A DNA stretch of 64,000 bases from Myxococcales bacterium. Its GTDB lineage: Bacteria; Myxococcota_A; Polyangia; Polyangiales; Polyangiaceae. The stretch spans positions 1 through 64,000 of the forward strand of contig JAEUKE010000066.1 in assembly GCA_016794345.1 (NCBI GenBank), read 5' to 3'. The position numbers and the translations under genes are program-made. Positions 35,132 to 45,871 of the stretch are shown piece by piece. The notes beneath the pieces are model-generated. The model was not told the origin of the DNA. It was given only the letters and a program-made list of their open reading frames with translations, and searched no databases. Within the stretch, counting starts at the first letter, position 1; each line of letters begins with the position of its first letter.

Positions 35132-36499
35132 TCAGCCCTTGCGCGGGCGGGGCAGGCCGAACTCGATCATGCGGTTGATGAGCGTACGGCGCGACACGCC
35201 GAGGAGCTCCGCGGCGCGTGACTGGTTGCCGCCACACTGCTCGAGCGCCTCGATGATGCGCTTTCGTTCGACCGCGTGAACGTCCTCCGCGAGGGTGCGG
35301 CGGCTCGGCTCGGGCGGCGGGATGTAGGGCTGGCTGGCTCGCGGAGGCGGAATCGCCGAGGGGCCCGGCGCCGGCGGGAGCAAAGAAGGTCGGAGCCCGA
35401 GGTGCTCACTCTCGAGGGTAGGCCCACACCAGAGCAGCGCGCGCTCGAGGACGGACCCGAGCTCGCGGACGTTGCCTGGCCATTCGTAGGACTGGATGGC
35501 CATGAGCGCGCTCGGCCCGACGGCGGGCACGGGCCGACCGAGGCGGCTCGCGCTCGCCTCGAGGAGTGTCTGCACCAGGCTGGGAAGCTCGTCGCGCCTG
35601 CTTCGCAGCGGGGGCACGTTGATGGTGAGCCCGGCGAGCCGGTAGTAGAGATCTCGCCGGAAGGCCTCACGGGCCGGGCCGCTCTCGAGGTCGCGGTTCG
35701 TCGCCGAGACGAACCGCGCGTCGAACGCGCGGGGCTTGAGCGCGCCGAGGCGGAGCACCTCGCGCCGCTCGATCGCGATGAGGAGCTTCGCCTGCGTCGC
35801 CAGGGGGATGTCGCCGATCTCGTCCAGGAACACGGTGCCGCCCGAGGCGGACTCGAGCAGGCCCGGCTTGCTCTGGGCGGCGCCGGTGAAGGCGCCGCGC
35901 TCGTAGCCGAAGAGCTCGCTCTCGAGCAGGTGCTCGGGGAGCGCGGCGCAGTTCAGGTGCAGCCAAGGGCCGGCGGCCCGCCGAGACCGGCCGTGGATCT
36001 GTTGCGCGATCCACCCTTTGCCCGCGCCGGTCTCGCCGAGGATCAGGACGGAGATGTCAGTCGGCGACACGAGCTCGACGAGGCGCTTCACGTTCGCCAT
36101 CGTCGGGTGGTCGGGCGGGTCGGGGGCACGCGACGCGTTGGCGGGGAGTCGCGCGATGACCACGACCCGGCCGAGCTCGAAGGGCTCACCCCACGCGAGC
36201 GGCATGCGCTCCTGTGGCTTGAGGATCCGGCCCCGGATGGTGGTGCCGTTCGAAGACCCGAGATCCTCGATGTAGAGGTCGGGACCGATGTGGAGCGCGG
36301 CGTGGTGCCGCGACAGCGACGGATGGTCGATGACGAGGCTCGAGGTGGCCGAGCGCCCGATGATGCACGTCCCCTCCTGGGGGAGGGCCAGCGTCGCCGC
36401 GCCACCGTCCCACAAGGCGGTGAGCGTGCCGTAGCCCGGGCCCGGAGCCTGGAGTCGGAGGGTCGTGTCCTCCGATGGGCGTTGGGGAGTGCCCGACAT
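35132..36499 (-). CDS. FHA-domain sigma-54 transcriptional activator (second)
   Basis: A 455-residue protein with the same layout as the 26571-27953 gene. The FHA domain (about 35-105) has IGRSATSSLV, SRHHAALH and GSSNGT. The AAA+ domain (about 135-375) has Walker A GETGAGKG, the sigma-54 loop GAFTGA, and VFLDEIGD for Walker B. The last 45 residues are a Fis-like helix-turn-helix (GNQSRAAELLGVSRRTLINR). In its family the FHA part senses kinase activity. The next gene, upstream and divergent after 92 nt, is an enoyl-CoA hydratase. Confidence 0.93.
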   Translation of the reverse strand: MSGTPQRPSEDTTLRLQAPGPGYGTLTALWDGGAATLALPQEGTCIIGRSATSSLVIDHPSLSRHHAALHIGPDLYIEDLGSSNGTTIRGRILKPQERMPLAWGEPFELGRVVVIARLPANASRAPDPPDHPTMANVKRLVELVSPTDISVLILGETGAGKGWIAQQIHGRSRRAAGPWLHLNCAALPEHLLESELFGYERGAFTGAAQSKPGLLESASGGTVFLDEIGDIPLATQAKLLIAIERREVLRLGALKPRAFDARFVSATNRDLESGPAREAFRRDLYYRLAGLTINVPPLRSRRDELPSLVQTLLEASASRLGRPVPAVGPSALMAIQSYEWPGNVRELGSVLERALLWCGPTLESEHLGLRPSLLPPAPGPSAIPPPRASQPYIPPPEPSRRTLAEDVHAVERKRIIEALEQCGGNQSRAAELLGVSRRTLINRMIEFGLPRPRKG

Positions 36500-36591
36500 T
36501 CGCTAGGGTTTTACCACGACGGGGGGAGATGGAGCGAGTGCGGGAAGAGGGGGGCTCGAAACGCAGCGATCCCCATGCGAGGCTCGGCGCC

Positions 36592-37362
36592 ATGTCGAAC
36601 GAGCTGGTCCTGATGCAACGGCACGGCAATGCCGCGCTCCTCACGCTGAACCAGGGCGCACGCCGCAACGTGCTCTCCGCCGCGCTCGTCGACGCCGTGG
36701 GGGAAGCCTACGACGCGCTGGAGGCCGATCCGGAGGTGAACGCCGTCGTCCTCACCGGCGCCGGTCCTGCGTTCTGCGCTGGGGCGGAGCTCTCGGTCCT
36801 CCGGGCCGCCGCGGACGGGAAGTTCGATCTCGTCCGCAAGGTCTACGACGGCTTTCTCCGCGTCTTGCGCTCGCCGCTACCGACGATCGCAGCGGTGAAC
36901 GGCCCCGCGGTCGGCGCCGGCTTCAACCTGACGCTCGCCTGCGACGTCCGGCTGGCCGGGCGGAGCGCGGTGTTCGACACTCGCTTCGCGAAGCTGCGGC
37001 TCCATCCCGGCGGCGGTCACGCCTGGCTCCTGGCCCGGGCGGTCGGAGAGCAGCGAGCGATGCTCGCGACCGCGTTCGGCGAGGTCTGGGACGCGGAGCA
37101 GGCAAAGAGCGCGGGGCTCGTCGCGTCCGTCCACGACGACGATCGTCTCGTCGAGGCGGCGCTGGCCATCGCGCGGCGCATGGACGGGCAGGAGCCCGCG
37201 TTCGTCCGGCGCGTCGTGGACACCGTCCGACGCGCGCTCACGACCGAGACACACGATGCCGCGCTCGCGCACGAGACCGAGGCGCAGGCGTGGTCGACGA
37301 CACGCCCGACCTTCCTCGAGGGGCTCGCGGCGATGGAACGGAAGATCTCTCGCCCGCACTGA
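36592..37362 (+). CDS. Enoyl-CoA hydratase/isomerase
   Basis: About 256 residues from the ATG at 36592. The crotonase fold is shown by NVLSAALVDAV near residue 25, the oxyanion segment AGAELSVLRAAA near 60, and AAVNGPAVGAGFNLTLACD at about 100-118, with the second oxyanion glycine in it. In typical hydratases two Glu act as catalysts near residues 110 and 130; here the matching places read AGFNLTLACDVRL and FAKLRLHPGGG, with no clear Glu pair, so it may be an isomerase or another crotonase. The start has no strong site. The substrate is unknown. Confidence 0.82.
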   Translation: MSNELVLMQRHGNAALLTLNQGARRNVLSAALVDAVGEAYDALEADPEVNAVVLTGAGPAFCAGAELSVLRAAADGKFDLVRKVYDGFLRVLRSPLPTIAAVNGPAVGAGFNLTLACDVRLAGRSAVFDTRFAKLRLHPGGGHAWLLARAVGEQRAMLATAFGEVWDAEQAKSAGLVASVHDDDRLVEAALAIARRMDGQEPAFVRRVVDTVRRALTTETHDAALAHETEAQAWSTTRPTFLEGLAAMERKISRPH

Positions 37363-37371
37363 GCCGCGGGA

Positions 37372-38313
37372 TCAGGGGTTCAAGATCTTGCAGATCTGGA
37401 CGTCGTAGTAGAAGCCGCAGTCGCCGAAGTCCGTCGTGCCTGCGGGCAACCCTTGGATGCAGGCGAGCACGGCGGGGTCGCACTCGCGATTGCCCCACGT
37501 GTCGTAGGGGTCGAGCGTGGTGAGCGACACCGAGCGGAGCGCGACCTCGAGCGAGGCCGTCTTCGTGCGCGTCACGTTTGGCTTCGTCAGCGTGAAGGCC
37601 ATGTCCGGCGTGTCGATGAGCGACCTCACGTCGGCAAACGTCCAGTCGAACACGTAGCTCTTCGAGGTGCGCGCGGCGACGACCGGGTCGGCGCCCGCGT
37701 CCGTCGACACGGCCAGCGAGGTGTAGACGGCCTTCGTGGTGGCGGCGCCGCGGTAGAGCAGGTTCGTGACGCCGTCGGCGACGTAGACCGGCCGAACGAG
37801 CCGATCGACGTCGAGCGCGCTCGTCCCGTCGAAGTCCGACAGGGCGGGTGTCGTGAGGAACCGCGCGGTGTAGCTGGTCGTCCCCGACGAGGGGGTGATC
37901 TGCAGGTAGAGGCCACCGCCCGCGAGGATGGTGTTGAGCTCCGAGGAGCCTGTCGCCGGGATCAGGATCTCGAACTTGCGCTTGGTCAGGAGGCGGGCCT
38001 CTCCGAACGCATCGTCGAAGACGAACGAGAACACGTTGTCGAGGTTTCGGCTCGAGGAGCCCGCGAGCCGGATGTAGGGCTGGCCGTCGCGGTCCACGCG
38101 CTCCCACGTGGGGCGCATCGTGAGCTTCACGTTCCCCGCGATGACGACGAGCGACGTCTCGCCGCCGACCGCCTCCGTCGTCGCGGTGTCCGGGCCCTGG
38201 ATGAGCGCCTCCTCGGTCTCGTCCGCGTCGTCGACGGGCTGGTCGACGTCCGTCGGCGCGCAGGCGAGGAGGGTGACGAGAGGGAGGACCGAGGCGAGGG
38301 GAAGCTTGTTCAT
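37372..38313 (-). CDS. Lipoprotein of unknown function
   Basis: About 313 residues from the ATG at 38313. The lipobox is VTLLAC. An acidic linker ([14 protein letters not shown]) follows. The domain is rich in strands with a few Cys near the end ([28 protein letters not shown]). No family is recognised. It lies 80 nt downstream of katG on the same strand with a possible hairpin between them, so it may have its own promoter. Confidence 0.65.
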   Translation of the reverse strand: MNKLPLASVLPLVTLLACAPTDVDQPVDDADETEEALIQGPDTATTEAVGGETSLVVIAGNVKLTMRPTWERVDRDGQPYIRLAGSSSRNLDNVFSFVFDDAFGEARLLTKRKFEILIPATGSSELNTILAGGGLYLQITPSSGTTSYTARFLTTPALSDFDGTSALDVDRLVRPVYVADGVTNLLYRGAATTKAVYTSLAVSTDAGADPVVAARTSKSYVFDWTFADVRSLIDTPDMAFTLTKPNVTRTKTASLEVALRSVSLTTLDPYDTWGNRECDPAVLACIQGLPAGTTDFGDCGFYYDVQICKILNP

Positions 38314-38318
38314 GGCTC

Positions 38319-38369
38319 GAGGGCGATGAGGCACCGGGCCCGACCGCGGCCGATACCTACATCGCCCTC
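38319..38369. terminator. Ten-bp inverted repeat downstream of katG
   Basis: GAGGGCGATG (38319-38328) and CATCGCCCTC (38360-38369) are perfect complements, 31 nt apart. It lies 24 nt past the katG stop on the minus strand and before the lipoprotein start. The wide loop and absence of a T-tract make a terminator only possible. Confidence 0.35.
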
Positions 38370-38392
38370 CATCGGCGAGCAAGGCTCCAGGG

Positions 38393-40678
<2,286 letters not shown>

Positions 40679-40722
40679 TGTTCGTCTCGGCGTGATAGGT
40701 CTGGTCTATCGACAGCGGACGC

Positions 40723-41529
40723 TCAGCGCGGCTCGGCCGGGAGTCGAACGACAAACGTCTCGGGCGCCGACGCGCAGAAGTCTGGCGTGGTCGCGTAGCG
40801 GATCTGCACCACGAGCACGCGAGCTTCCCGGCTGCTGAAGGCCCGGGCCAGGTCGGCGTAGGCGACGCAGGGCTGACCTCCTGCGCTCCCCTTCTTCGAC
40901 CAGGCCGGGAAGGCGCGGCGGAGCCAGCTCTTGCCGTTCGCGGCCGTCACGCTGAGCACGGGCTCGTGGAAGCGCACCGTCATGCCGTCGCCTTCTCCCA
41001 TCATGGCCACGGCCTCGCCGAGGCCGAACTGCCGGCTCTCCTTCGTCGGGTCCTGCTTCATCTCGAGGGCGGTCGTCGAGAGCCACGTGCCCGCGTCGAG
41101 GGTGGACTGCGCCTCCGCCAGGCCGGCGAGCTTGTCCTGATCCGGCGTACCGGGTGAAAACGAGATCGATCGAAGCTCGCGGCTCTTGTCGGCGTCGACG
41201 AGGCGGAGCGGTGTGATTCGGTCCCCGTCGGCGCCCTCGACTCCCACGAACAGCGCGACGACCTTGCCGTCGGTCGACACGAGCGGCGTCTCGAGCCGAT
41301 CCGCGAGCAGGCCGAGCGCGGCGTCAGGCCCGGTCGCGACCGGCGGTGCCCCCTGGCTGACGGCGCTCGATGCCGCGACCGGCGGCGACGGACGTGCCGC
41401 TTCGGCGGTCTCGTGGGGCGGAGGTGGTGAGCCCACCAGCTTCGGCGGGGGCTCGGCCGGGGGTGGCGAGCAAGCGAAGAAGCCGAGCTGCGAGGCGACG
41501 ATCAGGAAGGCGGCGCGGGCTCGGATCAT
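40723..41529 (-). CDS. Lipoprotein of unknown function
   Basis: About 268 residues from the ATG at 41529. The lipobox is LGFFACSP. A Pro/Ala/Ser linker runs to about residue 65. The domain is mixed strand and helix with two widely spaced Cys (QPCVAYAD, DFCASAPE) that could form a disulfide. No family is recognised. It lies 19 nt downstream of the amidotransferase-transglutaminase gene, so it may be the last gene of that unit. Confidence 0.65.
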   Translation of the reverse strand: MIRARAAFLIVASQLGFFACSPPPAEPPPKLVGSPPPPHETAEAARPSPPVAASSAVSQGAPPVATGPDAALGLLADRLETPLVSTDGKVVALFVGVEGADGDRITPLRLVDADKSRELRSISFSPGTPDQDKLAGLAEAQSTLDAGTWLSTTALEMKQDPTKESRQFGLGEAVAMMGEGDGMTVRFHEPVLSVTAANGKSWLRRAFPAWSKKGSAGGQPCVAYADLARAFSSREARVLVVQIRYATTPDFCASAPETFVVRLPAEPR

Positions 41530-41548
41530 CGACCGATGGTAGCAGCGC

Positions 41549-43300
41549 TCAGCGCTCCGCGAGCGGCTCGACCCGGACGGAGACCTCGAGCGTCTCGCCC
41601 TCTCCCCCGACGTAGATCGTCCCCGACGTGGGCGTCGCGTCGACGTAGCTCCGGCCGTGCGCCACGCGGACATGTTCGGTCTGCGTGAGCACGCCATTGG
41701 TCGGGTCGAAGCCTTTCCACCCGACCTCGGGGAGGTAGAGCTCGACCCAGGCGTGGGACGCCTCCGATTGCGCGGTGTTCTCGGCCTTGGGCCCCGTGTA
41801 AACGTAGCCACACGAATAACGCGCGGGGACGCCCAGCAGCCGCGCGAGGCAGATGAAGAGGTTCGTGAAGTCCTGGCAGACGCCTCGACGGTCCACGTAG
41901 ACCTGGAAGGCGGTCGTCGCGACGCTCGTAGCGCCCTGCACGTACTTGTACTCGCGATAGATCGAGCGATTCATGTCGAGCACGGTGCCGATGAGGTCGT
42001 AGTCGTTGCGCTCGACGAACGTCATCGCGTAGTCGGCGAGCTCCTGGAGCTGCGTCTCCGGGAGCTCGGGCGGGAGGAGGTAGGGCGCCATCATCTCGCG
42101 CTGCCAGGGCATCCACACGAGGGGAATCGCGCGGCGGGCGTGCAGCGGCTTGAACTCGAGCGGATCGGTGTCGAGCAGCTCGACGACCGAGCGCGACTCG
42201 ACCTCGAGCTGCTCGTACGGCTGCTCGATGATGAGCCGCCGGGCGCGGTTGCCGAAGACGTCGTCGAAGTCGATCTGTCGGCCCTCGAAATGAGCGCCGT
42301 CGAGCTTGAGCTCGAGGGTGTGCTCGCGGAGCCGCTGCAACCTGTCGAACACGGGGGTCAGCTTGAGCAGGTGGCTGCTCCGCTCGACCGGCACTCGATA
42401 CCGATAGACAGTGCGGTGCGAGACCGCGTAGGTGCGAGGCTCGGCGCGCTGCGGCGAGGGCTGGACCGCGCGCAACGTGCGGTTCTTGGGCTTGGGTGCG
42501 TCCGGCGAGACGGCGAAGTCGTGGTGCACCGCGCCTTGCCGCACGACCATCAGGTGGCCGGGCGGGACGCGCGTCCACTCCATGGGCTTGCCGTCGAGGC
42601 GGGGCAGCGGGGACGAGGAGACGGCGACGCCCTTGCGGTTGATCTCCCCGCGCTTCGTCAGGTCCACCGTAAGCTCGTCGTCGCCGAAGGCGAGCTTGTC
42701 GCCGAACGGCGGGAGCAGGTGGGCGAGGTAGAGGCCGCCCTCGTCGTGGGCGTCCGCGTAGACGAGGAGGTCCGAGCCGTCGCTCATCACGATGGACAGC
42801 GTGCCGTGCTCGTTCAACGAGTCGAGCTCCGTCCGGAGCCGCTCCAGGTCGCAGGAGCCGATCGACTTCCAGCCGTTCTCCTCGAACCGACCCAGGAGAT
42901 CGCAGAAGATGAGCTCGGTGTCGGTCGAGCCGACCGGCTCGAAGCGCCCTTCGACGATCAGGCGCTCTCGCAGGCTCCCGCTGTGGCCGATGAGCCAATC
43001 ACGTTGGCCGTACGATCGGGAGAAGGGCTGCGTGTTCGCGTCGCTGTTCTGACCCCAGGTGGCCGTTCGGATGTGGATGACGAAGATCGAAGAGGCGAGG
43101 TGATCCCATGCCTTCACCAGCTCGCTCCGGATGCTGCCGCTCGCGGGCGCCGGCTCCTTCAGCACCGAAGCGGAGGGCTCTCCGCCCGGGTAGTACCCGA
43201 TGCCCCAGCCGTCCGGCGGCTTGCGCCCGCGCTCGAGGCACCGAAGGTCGAACGACGGCGCCAGCGTGCCCTCGAAGCACATCGCGAACAGGTTGGGCAT
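41549..43300 (-). CDS. Glutamine amidotransferase-transglutaminase fusion
   Basis: About 583 residues. The N-terminal 270 residues resemble a class II (Ntn) glutamine amidotransferase of the YafJ kind: FEGTLAPSFDLRC, PDGWGIGYY, HIRTAT and GHSGSL are all in place. The rest is a bacterial transglutaminase-like module: an N-terminal beta domain (YAVSHRTVYRYRVPVE) and a core with Cys475 (GVCQDF), His516 (SHAWVELYLP) and Asp532 (FDPTN). The ATG at 43300 has GAGG before it. The nucleophile candidate Cys is residue 8, but an ATG at 43282 would put it at residue 2 as the family needs. It follows the alpha-E gene by 115 nt. Confidence 0.85.
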   Translation of the reverse strand: MPNLFAMCFEGTLAPSFDLRCLERGRKPPDGWGIGYYPGGEPSASVLKEPAPASGSIRSELVKAWDHLASSIFVIHIRTATWGQNSDANTQPFSRSYGQRDWLIGHSGSLRERLIVEGRFEPVGSTDTELIFCDLLGRFEENGWKSIGSCDLERLRTELDSLNEHGTLSIVMSDGSDLLVYADAHDEGGLYLAHLLPPFGDKLAFGDDELTVDLTKRGEINRKGVAVSSSPLPRLDGKPMEWTRVPPGHLMVVRQGAVHHDFAVSPDAPKPKNRTLRAVQPSPQRAEPRTYAVSHRTVYRYRVPVERSSHLLKLTPVFDRLQRLREHTLELKLDGAHFEGRQIDFDDVFGNRARRLIIEQPYEQLEVESRSVVELLDTDPLEFKPLHARRAIPLVWMPWQREMMAPYLLPPELPETQLQELADYAMTFVERNDYDLIGTVLDMNRSIYREYKYVQGATSVATTAFQVYVDRRGVCQDFTNLFICLARLLGVPARYSCGYVYTGPKAENTAQSEASHAWVELYLPEVGWKGFDPTNGVLTQTEHVRVAHGRSYVDATPTSGTIYVGGEGETLEVSVRVEPLAER

Positions 43301-43415
43301 GGACCTCAGAGCTACAACGGACCAAGCCGTCTGGCTACAGCGCGACGGGCGTCGCAGCCGTGGCCCGATGCCTCGGGGCGGGCGTGTTCGCTCGGCCGCG
43401 CCGTGCAGCTCGCGC

Positions 43416-44393
43416 TCACTGCGATGCGGCGCCGTAGCCGAGCAGCTCGCTGCCCGTGGCCACACACACCGCGTGGGCTTCTTCCACCACGTGCGTGAGC
43501 GTGCGGTGCACCTCCGCGCCTTCGAGCGCCGTAGCCGGCAGCGCCTCGAGCCAGCGCTCGAGCGCCACGAGCCGGCGAAGCGCGGGCTCGCCCGGCGCTT
43601 CGGGCCCGCCCGCCGTGCCGTGCCCGATGATCGCCTCGAGCCGCCTCCGCGCGTGGGCCGTCGAGTGGAGGACCGACCGGGGGAATCGCGGCTCCTTCAC
43701 GAGGAACGCGGCGACGCTCGCTCCGGTGACGATGCCGCGGTTGCGCTTCATGAAGGCCTCGAAGCCGGAGCTGGCGCGGAGGAGCGAGAGCCAGAGGGCG
43801 GTCTCGAGCACCGGGTGCGCAGCGCTGGCCGCCGAGAAGGCGTGGTGCTCGACGTCGAGCAGGCGGGCGGTCTGGCTCACGCGCTCGAGCAGGATACCCA
43901 GCGAGATGAAGTCGAGCGGGGTGTCGTGCAGCATCGTCGAGCCGACCAAGCCGACCCCGAGCTGGATCGACCGCTGCACGCGGCCGAAGAAGGCGTCGCG
44001 CTGCTCGGCGTACGCGGTCTTCGCCTCCTCCGATTGGAAGTAGACGTAGAGCTCGTTGATCGTCTGCCATACCTCTAGGCTCACCACCTCGCGTATCGAG
44101 CGCGCGTTCTCCCGCGCGGCCGCGATGGAACGCGCCAAAGACACGGGGTTGTCCAGATCGAGCGCGAGGTATCGCTGCACGATCTCCGGCTCGCCCATCG
44201 AGGCCTTCCCGAAGCGCTCGACGAAGTCCGCCTCCTGGCCGGAGACGATGACGAGCGGCGCCCACACGCGACCCTGCGGGAGCTCCGCGTCGAGGGCGAT
44301 GGTGCCCGTCACTTGCAGGTGGCGGGCCGTGCTCTCGGTACGCTCGAGGTAACGTCCGAGCCAGAAGCAATGGTCGGCGACGCGCGTGATCAT
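43416..44393 (-). CDS. Alpha-E domain protein
   Basis: About 325 residues from the ATG at 44393, overlapping the upstream stop as ATGA. It is an all-helical protein that begins MITRVADHCFWLGRYLERTE, the usual start of the alpha-E family, with further motifs such as REVVSLEVWQTINELY and GILLERVSQTARLLD. Alpha-E proteins occur almost always next to a circularly permuted ATP-grasp and a transglutaminase, as here. They are predicted to help build or modify peptides; their own activity is not known. Confidence 0.92.
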   Translation of the reverse strand: MITRVADHCFWLGRYLERTESTARHLQVTGTIALDAELPQGRVWAPLVIVSGQEADFVERFGKASMGEPEIVQRYLALDLDNPVSLARSIAAARENARSIREVVSLEVWQTINELYVYFQSEEAKTAYAEQRDAFFGRVQRSIQLGVGLVGSTMLHDTPLDFISLGILLERVSQTARLLDVEHHAFSAASAAHPVLETALWLSLLRASSGFEAFMKRNRGIVTGASVAAFLVKEPRFPRSVLHSTAHARRRLEAIIGHGTAGGPEAPGEPALRRLVALERWLEALPATALEGAEVHRTLTHVVEEAHAVCVATGSELLGYGAASQ

Positions 44394-45871
44394 CCGGCCT
44401 CCGCGAGCACCCAGGTGTCCTTCGAGCCGCCGCCCTGGCTCGAGTTCACGACGTAGGAGCCCTCGCGCAGGGCGACGCGGGTGAGCCCGCCGGGCAGGAC
44501 CCACGGGCCGTCGGGGCTTGTGAGGATGTAGGGGCGGAGATCGACGCGGCGCGGGACGAGGGTGGCGGTGCTCGGCTCCCAGGTCGGGCACGTCGAGAGC
44601 TCGACGCGGGGTTGCGCGATGTAGCTCCTCGGGGACGCCTCGATCCGCACGCGGAACTCTTCACGCTGCGCAGCCGTCGAGTCGGGGCCCATCAGCATGC
44701 CGTAACCGCCGGCTTCGTCGACCGCCTTGACCACGAGCTGGTCGAGGTGGTCGAGGACATAACGCCGGTCGTCCTCGCGCGCGCAGACGTAGGTCGACAC
44801 GTCCGCCAGCAGCGGCTCCTCGCCCAGGTAGAACCGGATGATGTCCGGGACGAGCGCGCAGACCGCCTTGTCGTCGGCGACGCCATTGCCTGGTGCATTG
44901 GCGAGGGTGACGTTGCCGTGTGCCCAGGCCCGCATGATGCCGGGGACGCCCAGCAGCGAGTCGGGGCGGAAGACCTCGGGATCCAGGAAGGCGTCGTCGA
45001 TGCGGCGATAGATGACGTCGACCCGGCGTGGTCCGCGTGTCGTCTTCAGGAAGACGCGGTCGGCGTCCACATAGAGGTCGCTCCCCTGGACCAGCTCGAT
45101 CCCCATCGTTCGGGCCAGGAAGCTGTGCTCGAAATAGGCGGAGTTGAACGGGCCTGGCGTGAGCACCACGGCGAGCGGCTCGTTCACCCCATCGGGGGCG
45201 GAGCGCTGGAGCGTCTCGGCGAGCTTCGCCGGGTAGAGGTCGACGCGTCGCACGTGCGCCGCCGCGAAGATGGCCGGCAGCACCCGCTTCGTGACGAGGC
45301 GGTTCTCGATCACGTAGGAGACGCCGGAGGGGGTCCGGAGGTTGTCCTCCAGCACGCGGAAGACCCCGTCCGGGCTCCTGATGAGATCGATGCCAGCGAC
45401 GTGGATGCGGACGCCGCGCGGAGGTCTCACCCCTCGCAGCGAGGGCAGGTAGTGTTTGGCCCCGAGGATCACCCCCGCCGGCAGTCGAGGGCTGTCGGTG
45501 AAGCGCTGCGCCCCATAGACGTCGTCGAGGAAGAGCTGCAGCGCCATGATTCGCTGCTCGAGCCCGCGCTCCACCTTCGCCCAGTCGTCGCTCCTCACGA
45601 CGCGGGGCACGAGACAGAACGGGAAGATCTTCTCGGCGCCGCGGCTGTCGTTGTAGACGGAGAAGGTGACCCCCTGGTGGAGGAGGGAGCGCTCGGCGAG
45701 GGCCTGGCTGCGCGCCAGCTCGGCCGACGTGGTGCCGAAGAGCGGGCCGAGGGGGGCGCGGAGCGCCTCTCTCACGCGACCATCGGGCTCGAACAGCTCG
45801 TCGTACGCGCCGGCGAGCGGCGCATAAGCGGCGCCGAGCGACGCGGGGGGGGGAAAGGAGGCTTGGCTCAC
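44390..45871 (-). CDS. Circularly permuted ATP-grasp protein
   Basis: About 493 residues. The GTG at 45871 overlaps the upstream stop as GTGA and gives the start SQASFPPPASL. The protein matches the circularly permuted ATP-grasp type: GVTFSVYNDSRGAEKIFPF, DLIRSPDGVFRVLEDNLRTP, GPFNSAYFEHSFLA and DLVVKAVDEAGGYG-like segments, ending near VNSSQGGGSKDTWVL. ATP-grasp enzymes join a carboxylate to an amine with ATP, and this form is predicted to be an amidoligase. It lies between the DUF2126 gene and alpha-E, all coupled by overlap. Confidence 0.93.
   Translation of the reverse strand: MSQASFPPPASLGAAYAPLAGAYDELFEPDGRVREALRAPLGPLFGTTSAELARSQALAERSLLHQGVTFSVYNDSRGAEKIFPFCLVPRVVRSDDWAKVERGLEQRIMALQLFLDDVYGAQRFTDSPRLPAGVILGAKHYLPSLRGVRPPRGVRIHVAGIDLIRSPDGVFRVLEDNLRTPSGVSYVIENRLVTKRVLPAIFAAAHVRRVDLYPAKLAETLQRSAPDGVNEPLAVVLTPGPFNSAYFEHSFLARTMGIELVQGSDLYVDADRVFLKTTRGPRRVDVIYRRIDDAFLDPEVFRPDSLLGVPGIMRAWAHGNVTLANAPGNGVADDKAVCALVPDIIRFYLGEEPLLADVSTYVCAREDDRRYVLDHLDQLVVKAVDEAGGYGMLMGPDSTAAQREEFRVRIEASPRSYIAQPRVELSTCPTWEPSTATLVPRRVDLRPYILTSPDGPWVLPGGLTRVALREGSYVVNSSQGGGSKDTWVLAEAG

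Noticed and set aside
41657..43498. Plus-strand frame of 613 codons opposite the amidotransferase-transglutaminase fusion
   Set aside because: No motif, signal or binding site; the minus strand carries the catalytic residues of two enzymes.
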